Part shown: piece by piece, positions 10,407 through 21,491 of the stretch | How positions within the stretch are numbered: the stretch's first letter is position 1 | Layout: the number at the start of each line of letters is the position of its first letter | From: Petunia secreta | Lineage: Eukaryota > Streptophyta > Magnoliopsida > Solanales > Solanaceae | Assembly (NCBI GenBank): GCA_029990175.1 | Contig: JARKIP010000035.1 | Location: 20,821,501 to 20,885,500, forward strand | Direction: 5' to 3' | DNA: 64,000 nt | The notes under the pieces: generated by a model | What the model was told of the DNA's origin: nothing | Databases searched by the model: none | The model's input: only the letters and a program-made list of their open reading frames with translations | Position numbers and translations under genes: made by a program

Positions 10407-11267
10407 GTAGTCAACCAAGTGACCGGAGGTTTTATTGCATGGGAATCCAGGATGCAAGTGTACCTTGCCCGTGTGAAAAAACTTTTGGCCCAGTTCGACG
10501 AATGGGAAGCGCTCCAAATTACACGAGAAGAAAACCATGAAGCAGACGCCATGGCAAATTTAGGGTCAGTAGCGGAAATTGGAGCGGCCAGCTCCTCAGC
10601 TGTCGTTCACCTCCTCTGCACAACCATAGATCGGGAAAAGTTCGAAGTTAATGCTATAAATGCAACTTTGGACTGGCGAAACGAAATCACGAATTATATT
10701 CTTCATGGAACTCTGCCCGATGATGCGAAAGCTGCTCGCAAACTCAGAATAAAGGCTGCTCGGTATACAATCATCAACGACGATCTTTACCGCAAGATGT
10801 TCGCAGGGTCCCTTACCAAATGTCTAGGACCAAACCAGATCAACTACGTGATGCGAGAGGTCCGCGAAGGCTGTTGTGGTAATCACTCTAGGGGCAAAGC
10901 GTTAGCCCGCAAATTGATCCGCGCAGGATACTATTGGGATAAGATGGAGAAAGATACAAACGATTTCGTCAAGAAATGTGATAATTGTCAAAGGTTTGCG
11001 CATCTTCTTCATCAACCGGTAGAACCACTCCACTCAAATTTCTCTCCGTGGCCGTTCTTGAAATGGAGAATTGACATAGTTGGTCCTCTTTCCGCTGCGC
11101 CAAGAGGGGTACGTTTTTTGCTAATCGTCACTGATTACTTCACCAAATGGATCGAAGTGGCTGCATATGCAAAGATACGGAAAACAGAGGTAATTGACTT
11201 CCTTTGGCGATATGTCGCATGCCGTTTTGGAGCGCCAAAGGAGATAGTCATGGATAATGGCCCATAA
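10407..11267 (+). pseudogene. Tat pol: end of second RNase H, integrase zinc domain and core
   Basis: After the MITE the frame continues VNQVTGGFIAWESRM, REENHEADAMANLGS (end of the archaeal-type RNase H), then the integrase N-terminal zinc domain with EGCCGNHSRGKAL and KKCDNCQRF. The catalytic core follows: WRIDIVGPLSAAPRGVRFLL (first Asp), DYFTKWIEVAAY, and IVMDNGP (second Asp). The first zinc-ligand position, normally HEG after REV, reads REG here, so one His appears lost. A TAA replaces the Gln of NGPQF at 11265-11267. Confidence 0.88.
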
Positions 11268-11900
11268 TTCATCGGTCAGAAAGTGACTAGGTTCCTCGAC
11301 GACTTACACATCAAAATAATTACTTCTTCTACATACCATCCGGTTGCCAATGGACAAGCAGAGTCAACCAGTAAAATAATCGTCGAGTCTCTCTAAAAGC
11401 GCCTTGAGCAGGCCAAAGGATGTTGCGTAGAAGAACTACCCGGTGTACTATGGGCTTATCGCACGACAATAAAAATGAGTACATGGGAGACACCTTACTC
11501 ATTGGTATACGGCGCAGATGCTCTAATCCCAGTTGAAATTGGAGAGCCAAGTCTACGGTATGCACATGCCACCGAAGAATCCAACTCGATCAATCTCTCC
11601 GAAGAATTATATTTCCTTGAAGAACGAAGGGAACTAGCACTTGTATGAGTAGTCACCCAGAAGGAACGAATCGAACAATACTATAATCGCGGACTGCGCG
11701 TACGGAGTTTCCAAGTTGGAGATTTTGAAAGTATCCCAAAACACGCAAGAAGCGAACTCGGGAAAATTAGGCCCTAATTGGGAAGGCCCCTACAAGGTAG
11801 TCCCATAAGTCGGCAAGGGATCTTAGTGTTTGGCACGACCAGATGGCTCAATCGTCCCAAACAATTGGAATGTGATTCACCTCAAAAGGTACCACTTCTG
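11268..11900 (+). pseudogene. Tat pol: integrase C-terminal half
   Basis: Continues in the same frame as the core: FIGQKVTRFLDDLHIK, TYHPVANGQAESTSKII (the Glu of the DDE triad), a TAA near 11394, then ELPGVLWAYRTT, TPYSLVYGADALIPVEIG, and another stop at 11646-11648. Remnants of the C-terminal module (GKLGPNWEGPYKV, then WNVIHLKRYHF) reach about 11900. It would catalyse integration of element cDNA but is inactivated by at least three stops. Confidence 0.85.
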
Positions 11901-12833
11901 AATGGTAAAACAGTCAGTTATTCTATTCCTACCTTTTACTTTTATGGCCTTCTTACTTTTATTATATTTATTCTAAATGGTACTAACGGCCTAAACAAGG
12001 CCAGATCCGTTTAGCTCAATAGGCAGAGCTCAAAGTTCTTCAACTTCGCGGCTGTGGGTTTGAATCTCTCAACGGACACACTCCTCGTTTGGTTATATGT
12101 GTTCTTTCATCTACGACCATCCTTAACTCTTTTTATGTTAAATCTTCCTGTATTTCATCATAAAAACAGGGAGGGTGGTAAGAGGCCCCTGCAGGGCAGA
12201 TAAGACCTTCATAAAGGCAAAAGACCTTGTAAAAAGGCGAGTTTTTAAAAATTTTATGTGACAAGCTTCCACAAAAATAAGAGAAGTCGTTCACAAGGCC
12301 AGCGACTTGGCCAGAGTTAAACTACAAAATTCCTGCGTCGACTTTCAACTTTCAAAAATGATAAGCAAAGTTGTTCGCAAGGCCAACTATTCGGCCAGAA
12401 CCTACTGACCACGACTCGGTCAGAATGAAACATCTGCGCAGATCATTCACAACTTATGACCTATTCCTTTGGAAAGGCTAAGTTAAAACATACGAACAGA
12501 CTTTTGAAGACCAGGGCTTAGCAAAGTTCAAACTTCTAAAAGCGCTCAAACAAAAGGCACAAAGGCCACAATGCATTCAAACATAATTACAAGGATCAAC
12601 GATTCAAGCTACATACAGTCATTGAATTAAAAGGTCTGAGGATATAAACATTGTCTTAACAAAACAATAAAAATGCCAAAAACGGCTGATAGAAGTTTTG
12701 TTGAGTAATCAAGGCCAATAGAACCGGCCAAACAAGGATAAGAGAGTCCCAAAGAGACCTCTATCCACAACCAATCATCCGGCTCTCGCCGGATACACAA
12801 ACCTACAAACTTAATCAATTTGGGAGGGGGGAA
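11901..12833 (+). other. Non-coding 3' region of the Tat element
   Basis: No coding signal on either strand. It contains the tRNA-Lys-like relic at 12005-12077 and two imperfect copies of a short module, ttcacaaggccagcgac (12290-12316) and ttcgcaaggccaactattc (12374-12400). Long 3' regions with subrepeats are usual in Tat elements. Confidence 0.7.
12005..12077 (+). tRNA. tRNA-Lys(CTT)-like relic inside the Tat element
   Basis: A 73-base stretch aligns along its whole length with plant tRNA-Lys(CUU). It shows acceptor 5' side ATCCGTT with 3' side AACGGAC (6 of 7 pairs), TAGCTC...GAGC D arm, anticodon loop TTCTTCA with CTT in the anticodon position, T arm GTGGG TTTGAAT CTCTC, and a CCA-like ACA after it. 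The internal A box is well kept and the B box (GGTTTGAATCT) is diverged. The anticodon stem has three mismatches, so it is probably a relic and not a working gene. The element's own primer site is of tRNA-Lys type. Confidence 0.6.
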
Positions 12834-15607
12834 TTAATTTTGGGGACTACGACCAGAACTTGATGCACCAGCTCCATCAGCTCTGTCGTCGTCACCCGAG
12901 CTCTCATCACCATCTTCATCTTCGTCTTCTTCAGACTCTTCAGGAGAAAGGTTCAACATTTGCCCCACCTCGCGAACGGCACACTTTGTTTTCATCATCG
13001 CTTCCTCGACGTTGATCTGACCTGCGTGGACCTGCTCGAGCAATGTTCGCTTGGTCTCGAGTGCATTAAGCTTCGCCTTGAACTCAAACTGATCGCGCAA
13101 GTTGGCCAAGTCCTTGGAAAACGCGTCTTGAACGCTCATGGACTGGGCAACTTGGTCCCTGGCGGCTTGAAGCTCAGCTCGAGCACTAACGGATTCCTCC
13201 TTAGCTTTCCGCATGTCCATCTCTAAAGATCCATGCTTATCGAGTGCCTTGCTTAGCAAAGATTTGTGTTCTTCAAGTAGAGCCTCCAGGTCCCGAGCAG
13301 ATTATGCGAACCCCTCTTTCTCTGCAGAAAGAAGGTCCTTTTCCTCGGAAAGCTTGTTAATTTGTTTAACTTGTTTATTGTTGGTCTCAGCCAACCGGTT
13401 AACTTCACCCCCGAGGAAACTACACCTCTCTGCCAGAACCTTGTTCTCCTTCAGAGTCTTCAGCAGCTCTTTTTTCAGTTCAAGCACCTGATCAGGGTTG
13501 TTGATCCTGGAACGGAACATCAACTCGACATCCATCAGACTTGACTGAAACAACAAAAGAAATAAGGTTAGAAGTGAGAATTCAAAACTACATCCGACTC
13601 AAGAAAGTATTAAGGAAAAGCAATTACCCGGGCAGAATCAGCAGCAATGGCAAAAGCCAGATCTTCATCGCTCATTTCCCTCATTGTCCATTCTTTGCGG
13701 GGACCAATGAGCGACGAAACTGCATTGGCTAAACTGTTCGGCCTGGTCACGAAGTTGACATTAGGGGCTAGCTTCATAGCGCATTACCTTTCACAGTACT
13801 TAGGCTCCCTAGCCTGCTCAGAGGGCAAGTTCGGGCCAAATTTGTAGCGCACGCCCCGATTGTCCCTTGGTCCAATCTGACCGCTGATGGTGGTCCGCCG
13901 AGTGAGCCTTGTTTTTGACATATCAGAATCATTCTCCACTCCAGGATCTCTTGTGTCGCATTCATACAAACAGACATGCACTTCCCCCTCAACAGCCACA
14001 TTCTCAAAGTCCTCGAAATAAAAAAACACGAGGACTCTGGCCACCCTCTTGGGGGATCTCTTCTCTTCCTTCTTCTTCTTCGCCAACCTTCCTTTTTCCT
14101 TTATCTGCACGAGAAGGAGTTGCCTTTACCCCATCATCAACTGGGGGACTCCCCTCCGGAGTATGGCCAGCCTTCTCCTCATCCTTCTTCTTGTCACTTC
14201 GGAGATAAGGCTTTCTCATAAGGTCTGCGACAGTTTCAGTATCTGAAATGTCGATCACTTCCTTGTCAGAGCCCTCTCCCTGTGCAGACTCGGGGACTTC
14301 AGCAGGAGTCTTGGCACTCTCTTTCTCAGGCTCAGGCACACTGGCACCAGGTGGGGTCTCACCTCCAATAGCTGAGGTCTGCCCAGCAACAACGGAAGCC
14401 ATACGAGCAGATTTCTTCTGTGCTCCGCCCTCACCTTGGCTCTTCTTCTTCCTCTTCAGGGAGCTAATGCCGCTAAACAGTAGCTCCTCGCCGCCTTCCC
14501 TCCTGCGCATTGCCTCCGCTGCGACCCTTATGGCTGCGACCTCATCCTTGGGGCAACAGCGGGTCCTGACGACGCAGCCTGAGGGGAAGGGGCAGGAAAG
14601 AAGTCTCCCTGTGTGCCTAGACCTGCAAAAGGCGGAACGGTTAGAAACAGCAAAACCACGAAGAGAAGAAACAGCTGCAACAACGAAAAGTTCTCACCGT
14701 GAGTTTTGCGGTCAGCCCCTTTTGCGTGGTAAAGTATGTCCATTCCCTCTGCTCAACAGGGAACTTCTCTAGAATAGCCTCAACCAACGCTATCAGCTCA
14801 TAAACCGATATGAGCTTGTCGTAGGGAAGCTTGGCAGCTGTAAGGCAGAATCAAAGAACTGAATAAACGGAAAAAGGGAAATATGAAAATTCCAAAAAAA
14901 AAACTCGGGGACTTACGCCTCTTATTCCAGATCTCGGGGAGAGGAGCCTTGGAGTTAAGGGACAATGCCTGGGTGCGCACAAATATATACCGGCGCAACC
15001 AACCCCGGTCATTGTGGTCCTCAAAACTATGTATCAAGCCCTTTCTCCCACGCATTCTGGCGTTGGCAAACCCATCCTTAAAAATTTGGATGTTGTACAA
15101 AGAAATAAAATGCTCGTATTTGAAAATTTGACCAGTTTCTTCAGCAAACCAGTCAATAAGCTTTACCATCCTACACATACTGGGGCTCAGTTGCCCCGGG
15201 CAGAGAAAATACTCCCTACAGAGCCTGTCGAGTGCAGGATGTAAAGATAACGTGCAACCTACTGTGAATAGGTAGGTGGACATGGCCGTCCACCTAGCCA
15301 TGTGAGAAGTAATGTTCTCATTTTCAGACACCGATAAAATGGGAACACTCGCATCCCAACCGCAGTCCGCTCTAACTCGTGGGATCATCTCCGACGTGAT
15401 CCCAGACTTGAATCTGTATGCTGGCCATACGCGTACATCTCCATAATTATTGAAGGCCTTGGCGTTGCAGTCCTTCTCCAGTTCACCCCAGTTCTTGGGG
15501 ATGATTTCTGAAGCAGTGGCCTGAGCGGCCCTAGATCTAGGGGTAGCCGCGGAAGAACTACCAGTAGCAGCGTCCATGTTCAGAATTTTCTTAGCCTTTG
15601 GAGACAT
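12834..15607 (-). pseudogene. Antisense spliced gene of the Tat element (extra ORF with coiled coil)
   Basis: Read leftward from ATG at 15607. Exon 1 (15607-14917) encodes a folded-looking region (ELEKDCNAKAFNNYGDVRVW, WTAMSTYLFTVGCTLSLHP, LDRLCREYFLCPGQLSPSMC). The donor GTAAGT at 14916-14911 and acceptor at 14839-14838 delimit a 79-bp intron. Exon 2 (14837-14698) keeps the frame and ends at a GTGAGA donor; the likely next acceptor is just before 14608. Exon 3 has a one-base shift near 14545, then a charged Ser/Pro/Glu/Lys-rich region (14510-14004). A further intron, about 13627-13545, leads to a coiled-coil exon (13544-12834) with one TAA near 13300 and an acidic Ser-rich tail. Tat elements are known to carry antisense extra ORFs of unknown function; the function is not known to me. 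Confidence 0.78.
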
Positions 15608-15720
15608 GGTTTAAGAAGAATAAAAAAATAGAAGAAAGATTGAAGAAAATTCAAGGGGTTTTTCAAGATTCGAAAGTTGTAGAATGAAAGCAAGCAAAAG
15701 GGATAAAATTCAGCAAACCC

Positions 15721-15730
15721 CTATTTATAG
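15721..15730 (-). promoter_or_regulatory. TATA box of the antisense gene
   Basis: On the minus strand this reads CTATAAATAG, 114 bp upstream of the ATG at 15607, followed by a pyrimidine-rich leader. A minus-strand promoter between the antisense ORF and the 3' LTR would give the gene its own transcript opposite to the genomic RNA. Confidence 0.6.
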
Positions 15731-16171
15731 GAGTAAGCGGGTCCAGCCCATCGAGTTTCCACAGGACACGTGGAGGTCATCGAAGAGATCACGATCAGAT
15801 CCAACCGTCAAAAGAAGAAGTACGTTTCGCCGAGTTTCGAAGCAGCATCATTGCTCTGAAGTGCAGCAGTCACCTCGCAACTGGCAACAGACGTGCGCAC
15901 GTGACTGAGGTGGCTAAAATCATTACTTTTGCCCTTGGGATGCACAGTAGTCATTTCGAAGCTGACGGCGGACATGCAGACGTGCCTGTCGCAGTTAATT
16001 TTTACATCGCGCATTTAATGCACACGTTACTGAAACTTATCATGGTAACGCGCACGTCATCGAGATTCTTCATGTTACAGATAAAGGTTGGACTTTACGA
16101 ATAATGTTTCCCGCCAAAATTCACATCTACTCCTCGAGCAGAAACTCTGCTCGAGAAGTGCGGGGACTATC
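15731..16171. other. Tat element, promoter-side spacer and polypurine tract
   Basis: No gene seen. It holds the presumed upstream promoter region of the antisense gene (minus strand). The end, tcgagaagtgcggggactatc, is the plus-strand polypurine tract next to the 3' LTR. Small ORFs here are shadows. Confidence 0.6.
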
Positions 16172-16890
16172 TGTATTGGATAAAAACCAACGTCACTTAA
16201 AAAAGTGACACGTGTCTGCCACGTGGCATGGGCAGAGGTTTCTCCGAACAGACATCTAATGGACAGATGATTGATTGGGCGGTTATCACGAGCAGGCCAA
16301 GGCAGTTACGTAACGCCTCCTCGAATCAGTACAATTTGAATGAAAAGTTACCCGTTTATATGCGACTGCTCAATAAATGGATATAAAGGCAACGGTTACA
16401 TACCCAGCGGTTACGTATCCAACGGTTACATACCCAGCGGTTACAAACCCGACGGCTGCCTAGTAAATCTATATATAGCACTCGTTTTCGAAACATTGTA
16501 ACACACATTCTCTTCTCTATCTACAATATCAATAAAATAATCTCTCTGTTCTTGCTCAAGTACTGTTCATCGTTTACATTTATTGCATACTTTGTTCTCA
16601 AGTCTTCAAGTATAATCAGTATCAAGGGATCCTCACCGGGATCAAGCGATCTAATACGGTTCCTTCTATTCATTTAATTCACGTTTAAATCTTATTTATC
16701 TTCGATTATCTCGTATTTTTCCATATCGTCATTAATTATCATCATCAGAAATCGTGCATGTACTCGTGATCTAGTAATTAATGCAATCCCGTATTTAATT
16801 TGGCAAAACTCTTAATCTAAACTATTGATCGTGACTCCGCAAATACAAATTTAATTGTCAATTGGCTTAAAATCTAATCTAGGTTAAACA
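16172..16890 (+). repeat. 3' LTR of the Tat element
   Basis: Begins TGTATTGGATAAAAACC and ends TAAACA at 16890, followed by GTTAT. It aligns end to end with 5263-5982 with scattered substitutions and one-base indels. It contains a perfect 12-base palindrome TGCCACGTGGCA near 16217-16228 (the 5' LTR copy is TGCCATGTGGCA), the AACGGTTA array at 16389-16459 and the TATA box near 16468-16478. Confidence 0.93.
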
Positions 16891-17880
16891 GTTATAGCTG
16901 GCAGGCTTACTAAATCAGCTCATTTCCTGCCTGTTAGAACTACATATACAGCAGAGGATTATGCTAGACTTTATATCAAAGAGATAGTGTGCCTACACGG
17001 TATTCCAGTATCTATCATTTCAGACAGGGGCGCACAGTTTACAACTAATTTCTGGCGATCATTCCAGACAGGTTTACAGACACAGGTGAATCTGAGTACA
17101 ACATTTTATCCCCATACAGATGGACTGGCTTACCAGACTATTCAGACGTTAGAAGATATGTTTGAGCTTGTGTGTTAGATTTTGGAGGCAACTGGAGTGA
17201 TAATCTACCGTTGATAGAGTTTGCGTATAATAATAACTATCATTCTAGCATACAGATGGCGCCATATGAAGCTTTGTATGGGCGCAAATGCAGGTCTACT
17301 ATAGGATGGTTCGAAGTTGGCGAGTCTCAATTGATAGGTCCACATTTAATCCAACAAGCAGTTGATAAATTCAAGTTGATCAGGGAAAGATTATTAGCAG
17401 CGCAGAGCAGACATAAGTCCTATGCAGATAACCGACGTCGAGATTTAGAATTCCAGATTGGCGATTGGGTATTCCTAAAAGTATCACCTATGAAGGCGTT
17501 ATGAGATTCTGAAAGAAGGGCAAGCTTAGCCCTAGATTCATAGGCCCATATCAGATTATCCGACGAGTTAGCTAGACCTTCCAGCAGACCTTCAGGAGGT
17601 ACATCCAGTTTTCCATGTTTCTATGCTAAGAAAATTTGTCGGAGATCCTTCGCGAGTTGTACTAGTAGAGGATGTACAGATCACAGAGCAGCTGACTTAT
17701 GAAGAGGTACCATATGTAATTTTAGATAGGCAGATTTGTCGACTAAGGACGAAAGACATTCCTTCAGTTAAGGTGCTATGACGAAGCAATAGTATAGAAT
17801 AAATTACTTGGGAAGCTAAAAATGATATGAGAGCCAAATATCCACATCTCTTTACTACTTCAGGTATATAACAAATCCTT
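16891..17880 (+). pseudogene. Chromovirus pol fragment: integrase core, C-terminus and chromodomain
   Basis: Continuation of 4295-5257 after the Tat insertion. It reads KSAHFLPVRTTYTAEDYARL, HGIPVSIISDRGAQFTTNFW (second catalytic Asp), a degenerate third-motif region, then WSDNLPLIEFAYNNNYHSSI, APYEALYGRKCRS, GDWVFLKVSPMK and KGKLSPRFIGPYQI. Near 17610-17873 are remnants of the C-terminal module and chromodomain (MLRKFVGDPS, YEEVPYVILDRQ, RTKDIPSVKV, KNDMRAKYPHLF). Frame changes and stops (17176-17178 region, 17502-17504, 17779) inactivate it. The chromodomain identifies the element as a chromovirus. Confidence 0.9.
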
Positions 17881-17941
17881 GCTTAATTCTTCTACATACT
17901 TCATTTAACATTCGAGGACGAATATTCCTAAGGGGGAAGAT

Positions 17942-20336
17942 TGTTACACCCCGTATGTCTAAAGTGAGGTATATCATTCTAATGACATGTTACGAATGAT
18001 TTAAGTGAGTTTAGAGTCATAATAGAACCATATATTACGTTTATATGTTGAATATAAATTTTAGGAAAAATTAGATTTAAGTTGCGGAAAAACCGACTAA
18101 GGATTTGCCATGTAACGAAGCTTTTTCAGCAATTAATTCTGTGTATTATATAAGGTCTTTTAGGGACATAACATATACTAAATTGAAGGTCTTGGAGTAT
18201 AGTTCCAACACTTTTGATGGTTTGTTCATACAATGTCTGGATAAAAGATATGAGCGCCAGAAGTCAGGCCAGAAAAAAAGACATAAGCGCAAAAGATGAC
18301 TAAAACTGAAATTTTTCAAGTATAAAAAAGGAATTCGTCTTCCTTCTCGTCATTTCCAGTAGTATCAAGATAGAGAAAATGTTTTATTGAGTGGTTAAGA
18401 CATCTTTAAGGTTTTGAAGAAAGGACATCAATCTTAACTCGAAATTGGAGATGGATCACGTCAAAAAGCTCTACGCGATTAAGGTCGCGTTATGCTACCT
18501 TCAATTTCGTCTATAGTTTGAGTTTTAGAATTACTTCATGGCTAAGTAAAGTACCAAAATGCTGTGTTATAGCTTGTTTAAGCTTTATAAGGTGTGGAAT
18601 TTAAGGGAAACAAAGTTTAGAAGCAAGAAACATTAAAGATATGTAAGGCTAAACCTTTCTTTCGACAATGTATTTGTTCGATATCTTTTGAAGTTTTTCT
18701 TAGTTCCAAAATTGTTTGGTTGTCGTGGGGAAATTGTATGGCATAAAGGTAAATGTATATATGCTTAATTTGGTGCTAAGAACCACTGTGAAAGATGTTC
18801 AAAACAGCAGCACGAAATGTTTCAAAATCTAGAAAATTATTTTTATCTTCGGACAGTTGTTAGTAGTTTGAGCATAACTCCTTGTATAAAATTGATATTG
18901 AGATGCTTTAAGATTAACTGGAACCCTGACACATATATCTACAATTTTTATGAGACCATGAAGTCTATAACTTTTATCTACACCCTGCAAACTATGATGC
19001 AATACAGGACAGTGGTACTGTCCAGAAATTCTGTAAAGCCGTGGAATTGTTACGCCGTCCGGTCATCTCATCTTGTTATCCATTTAATTTATTTATGTTA
19101 TCATTTTATCCGGATACCCATTACCGTGTATATTATAGTGTTGGTTCTGTTCTTACGAATCATCTAGTTTCAGGGGAAACTCTGCCAAAATTTTTATAAA
19201 AAGTCAAAGAGTTAGACAAATTCCGAGTTCTAGGTTTTGTCTATAATTCTATCCCTGGTTTTCTTATCATTCTTTTGAGTCCATATCTATTGTTTCCACA
19301 TGTGTTATGCCTCATACATGCTTATGCTTATATTGTAATCATATTATGTGTGATTTGGAATCCCCCAAAGAGGCTGGACATTGGACACACAGTCAGGTCG
19401 CGTGTGATACTGCCCGTATGGGGAGGGGGGGGACAGAGCCCATAACACCTGCCAGTTTTGTTATATACGCATATATAGCCACAGTATACACCGCATAACT
19501 ATACATGAGGCTAGTTCAGATATTCAGTTACCTTATTTGAGGGGATATAGCCCATAACACCAGACAAGTACCAGTTCAGATAATAGTTCAGGTTTAGCTA
19601 AGTACCAGTTACCAGTTCTCAGTTATCAGCATCCAGTTCTTAGTGTCAGTATCAGTTGACAGCTATCAGTTTCTAGTTTCTAGTTACTAATTATAAGTCA
19701 TATTACAATCATTTATCAGTATAGTTCAGCTCAGTCTTCAGTTTCAGATTCAGTTAGACTTCAGTTTATATTCAGATCATGTTTAGTTCATGTTTCAGAT
19801 TTCCAGCTACATTGCTATACTTCAGCATAGATTTACATATTTATATCTAGCCTTACAGTTTCATTCAGCTATAATATATTATATGATAATGCCTTACATA
19901 CTTTATACATATCGTACTCACGCCCTTTTCTGGGGCACTGCGTTTCATGCCGTGGAGGTACAGATAAATCAGCGCTTGGGCCATGTTAGTAGGCCATCTA
20001 ATAGCTATTGGAGTCACTCCGCTTACTCCCGGAGTTACTTATCTTTTGGTATATGTACAGTCAGCTAGTTGGGTATGGCAGGGCCTTGTCCCGTCCTTTG
20101 TATATTCAATTTAGAACTCTTAGAGGCCTGTAGATGTGTCCCTGTGTGGTTCTGTCAGTATTTTATGTATTTCAGCGTGTGTTAGTCATGTCATCTTTCC
20201 AGACTTTATGCTTTCAGCAGATATATATGTATATATGACCAGGTTGCCAGTTTATCTCTATTATTAATAGATTATTAGTGGGTTTAACGATGATCGTCAC
20301 TCAGTGTAGGTTTCTATCGCGGCCCTAGGTTGGGTC

Positions 20337-20340
<4 letters not shown>
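17942..20340 (+). repeat. 3' LTR of the chromovirus element (about 2.4 kb)
   Basis: The polypurine tract ctaagggggaagat (17928-17941), preceded by the usual attcgaggacgaat, leads into TGTTACACCCC at 17942. The right end, gccctaggttgggtcgtga, is replaced by a (GA)n run where a terminal CA would be expected, so the exact end is uncertain. The stretch 19505-19870 is a degenerate array of CAGTT/TCAGTT-type words. The short ORFs are shadows. Confidence 0.82.

Positions 20341-20374
<34 letters not shown>
20338..20374. repeat. (GA)n microsatellite
   Basis: About 18 GA units directly at the end of the chromovirus LTR. Confidence 0.97.
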
Positions 20375-20376
<2 letters not shown>

Positions 20377-21097
20377 CATCCTAACAAATTTAGCTACTGC
20401 TCATGATGATATTTTTTGTCCTAGAGTTCCTTGGTTTAACTGAAAGTAACAAATAGACAACCAGAATCATAAAAATATAGTGAACTGCACGATTAAAAAA
20501 ATTAGAAAAGCACATTCATAGCTGATATCAATTTTAATCTAAAATTCTCCAAAAACTCATTCATTAAATAAAAAGTCATATAACACATAGCTAGTCATTA
20601 CGGAAATTACAGTCATGTCTATACTATAACAAAGTACAACTAAAATAACTAGAGTCGGTGTTTCACACTTTAGAATACAACATAACCAAATTAAAATAAT
20701 GGTCAGCTCAATTCGACTCTAAGTTAAAGAACCATTCAACTTGATTCTTTTCATTCATACGTATTAATATCATGCGAAAGCTGGGGTTAAGCAAGAGAGC
20801 CACTACTGCAGAGATATTTCTATCGGCTAAACCATTCTTTGCCAAGACATTTTACAAGTAGGTTGTCACAGCTGCCTCGCTGCAGATATCAATCTCAATT
20901 TCACTTTCCACTTGTGCTTATTCCTTTTCTTGCTTTTTTTTCTTTATTTTGCTTCCTCGTTCTCTTTGTTCCATTTAAAGTATTCCTGAGCATAATCAGG
21001 GAAATCATTTGCAACTATAGCACGACCTTTTTTTCGACTAGTAGATGTTCTACCCTCAGTCTACATAAACATATCACACGCAGCAGTTCACTTTCCA
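20375..21097. other. Non-coding stretch between chromovirus LTR and Myb/SANT-like gene
   Basis: AT-rich single-copy-looking sequence. It lies downstream of the minus-strand Myb/SANT-like gene and may include its 3' UTR. No convincing ORF or repeat seen. Confidence 0.5.
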
Positions 21098-21491
21098 CTA
21101 CTGATGTTCACCTACATAGGATGCTAATGTTCTCAATACCAGCAGCATAGTCGTCACAAGCAAAAGGTCATTTTCCATGGCATTAGTTTTGTTTGATTGT
21201 TGTGGAAAAATCAGATTTGTACTATACATGACATTGTTCCCAGTGGCAAATAATCTGCCAAAAATCTTATCCAGTCGGTCAAAATCTGTAAGCTCATCGT
21301 GTCTGTACTTGGAAATATATATTCCCTTTAATTTCCTTTACTTAAAAAGAAATTGAAGCCGAATGTTAATTCAATGTGCATTAAGGTAGAAGCTATGTAC
21401 TTTTTTCTATCTACTAAACTTACCTTCACATAATCATCCCAAATTTCAGTTGGACAGGTAACTGTTATAGTTGCAGGGTCTCATCCATACC
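21098..21491 (-). pseudogene. Myb/SANT-like gene, 3' part (end of exon 2 and exon 3)
   Basis: Minus-strand continuation of 28288-28820 beyond the Athila-like insertion. The first piece (21491-21424) finishes the Myb/SANT-like (PF12776 type) domain with CPTEIWDDYVK. It is interrupted by TGA at 21483-21481 where the family has the Trp of a GWD motif. The donor GTAAGT (21423-21418) and an acceptor at 21309-21308 bound a 116-bp intron. The last exon (21307-21098) keeps the frame and reads HDELTDFDRLDKIFGRLFAT before a TAG at 21100-21098. This is the segment that usually follows the domain in plant Myb/SANT-like and Harbinger-associated proteins. Confidence 0.82.
21487..21491. repeat. Target-site duplication ATACC (left)
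   Basis: Matches 28283-28287 on the other side of the Athila-like element. One copy restores the Gly-Tyr-Gly codons of the Myb/SANT-like domain. Confidence 0.93.

Larger units (their letters stand above)
5263..16890 (+). mobile_element. Tat-lineage Ty3/gypsy retrotransposon, complete but degenerate (11.6 kb)
   Basis: Two roughly 720-bp LTRs (5263-5982 and 16172-16890) are flanked by GTTAT. The order is gag, protease, RT, RNase H, second archaeal-type RNase H, integrase, a long non-coding stretch, then an antisense spliced gene before the 3' LTR. The dual RNase H and the antisense extra ORF are known hallmarks of the Tat group. Pol is broken by nonsense changes (for example 7204 and 11265), frameshifts and a MITE at 10179. 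It lies in sense orientation inside the integrase of an older chromovirus. Confidence 0.95.

Noticed and set aside
13909..14772. Plus-strand Ser/Pro-rich ORFs (13909-14221, 14248-14772)
   Set aside because: Shadows of the minus-strand antisense gene; the minus strand has splice sites, composition and a coiled coil that fit a protein.
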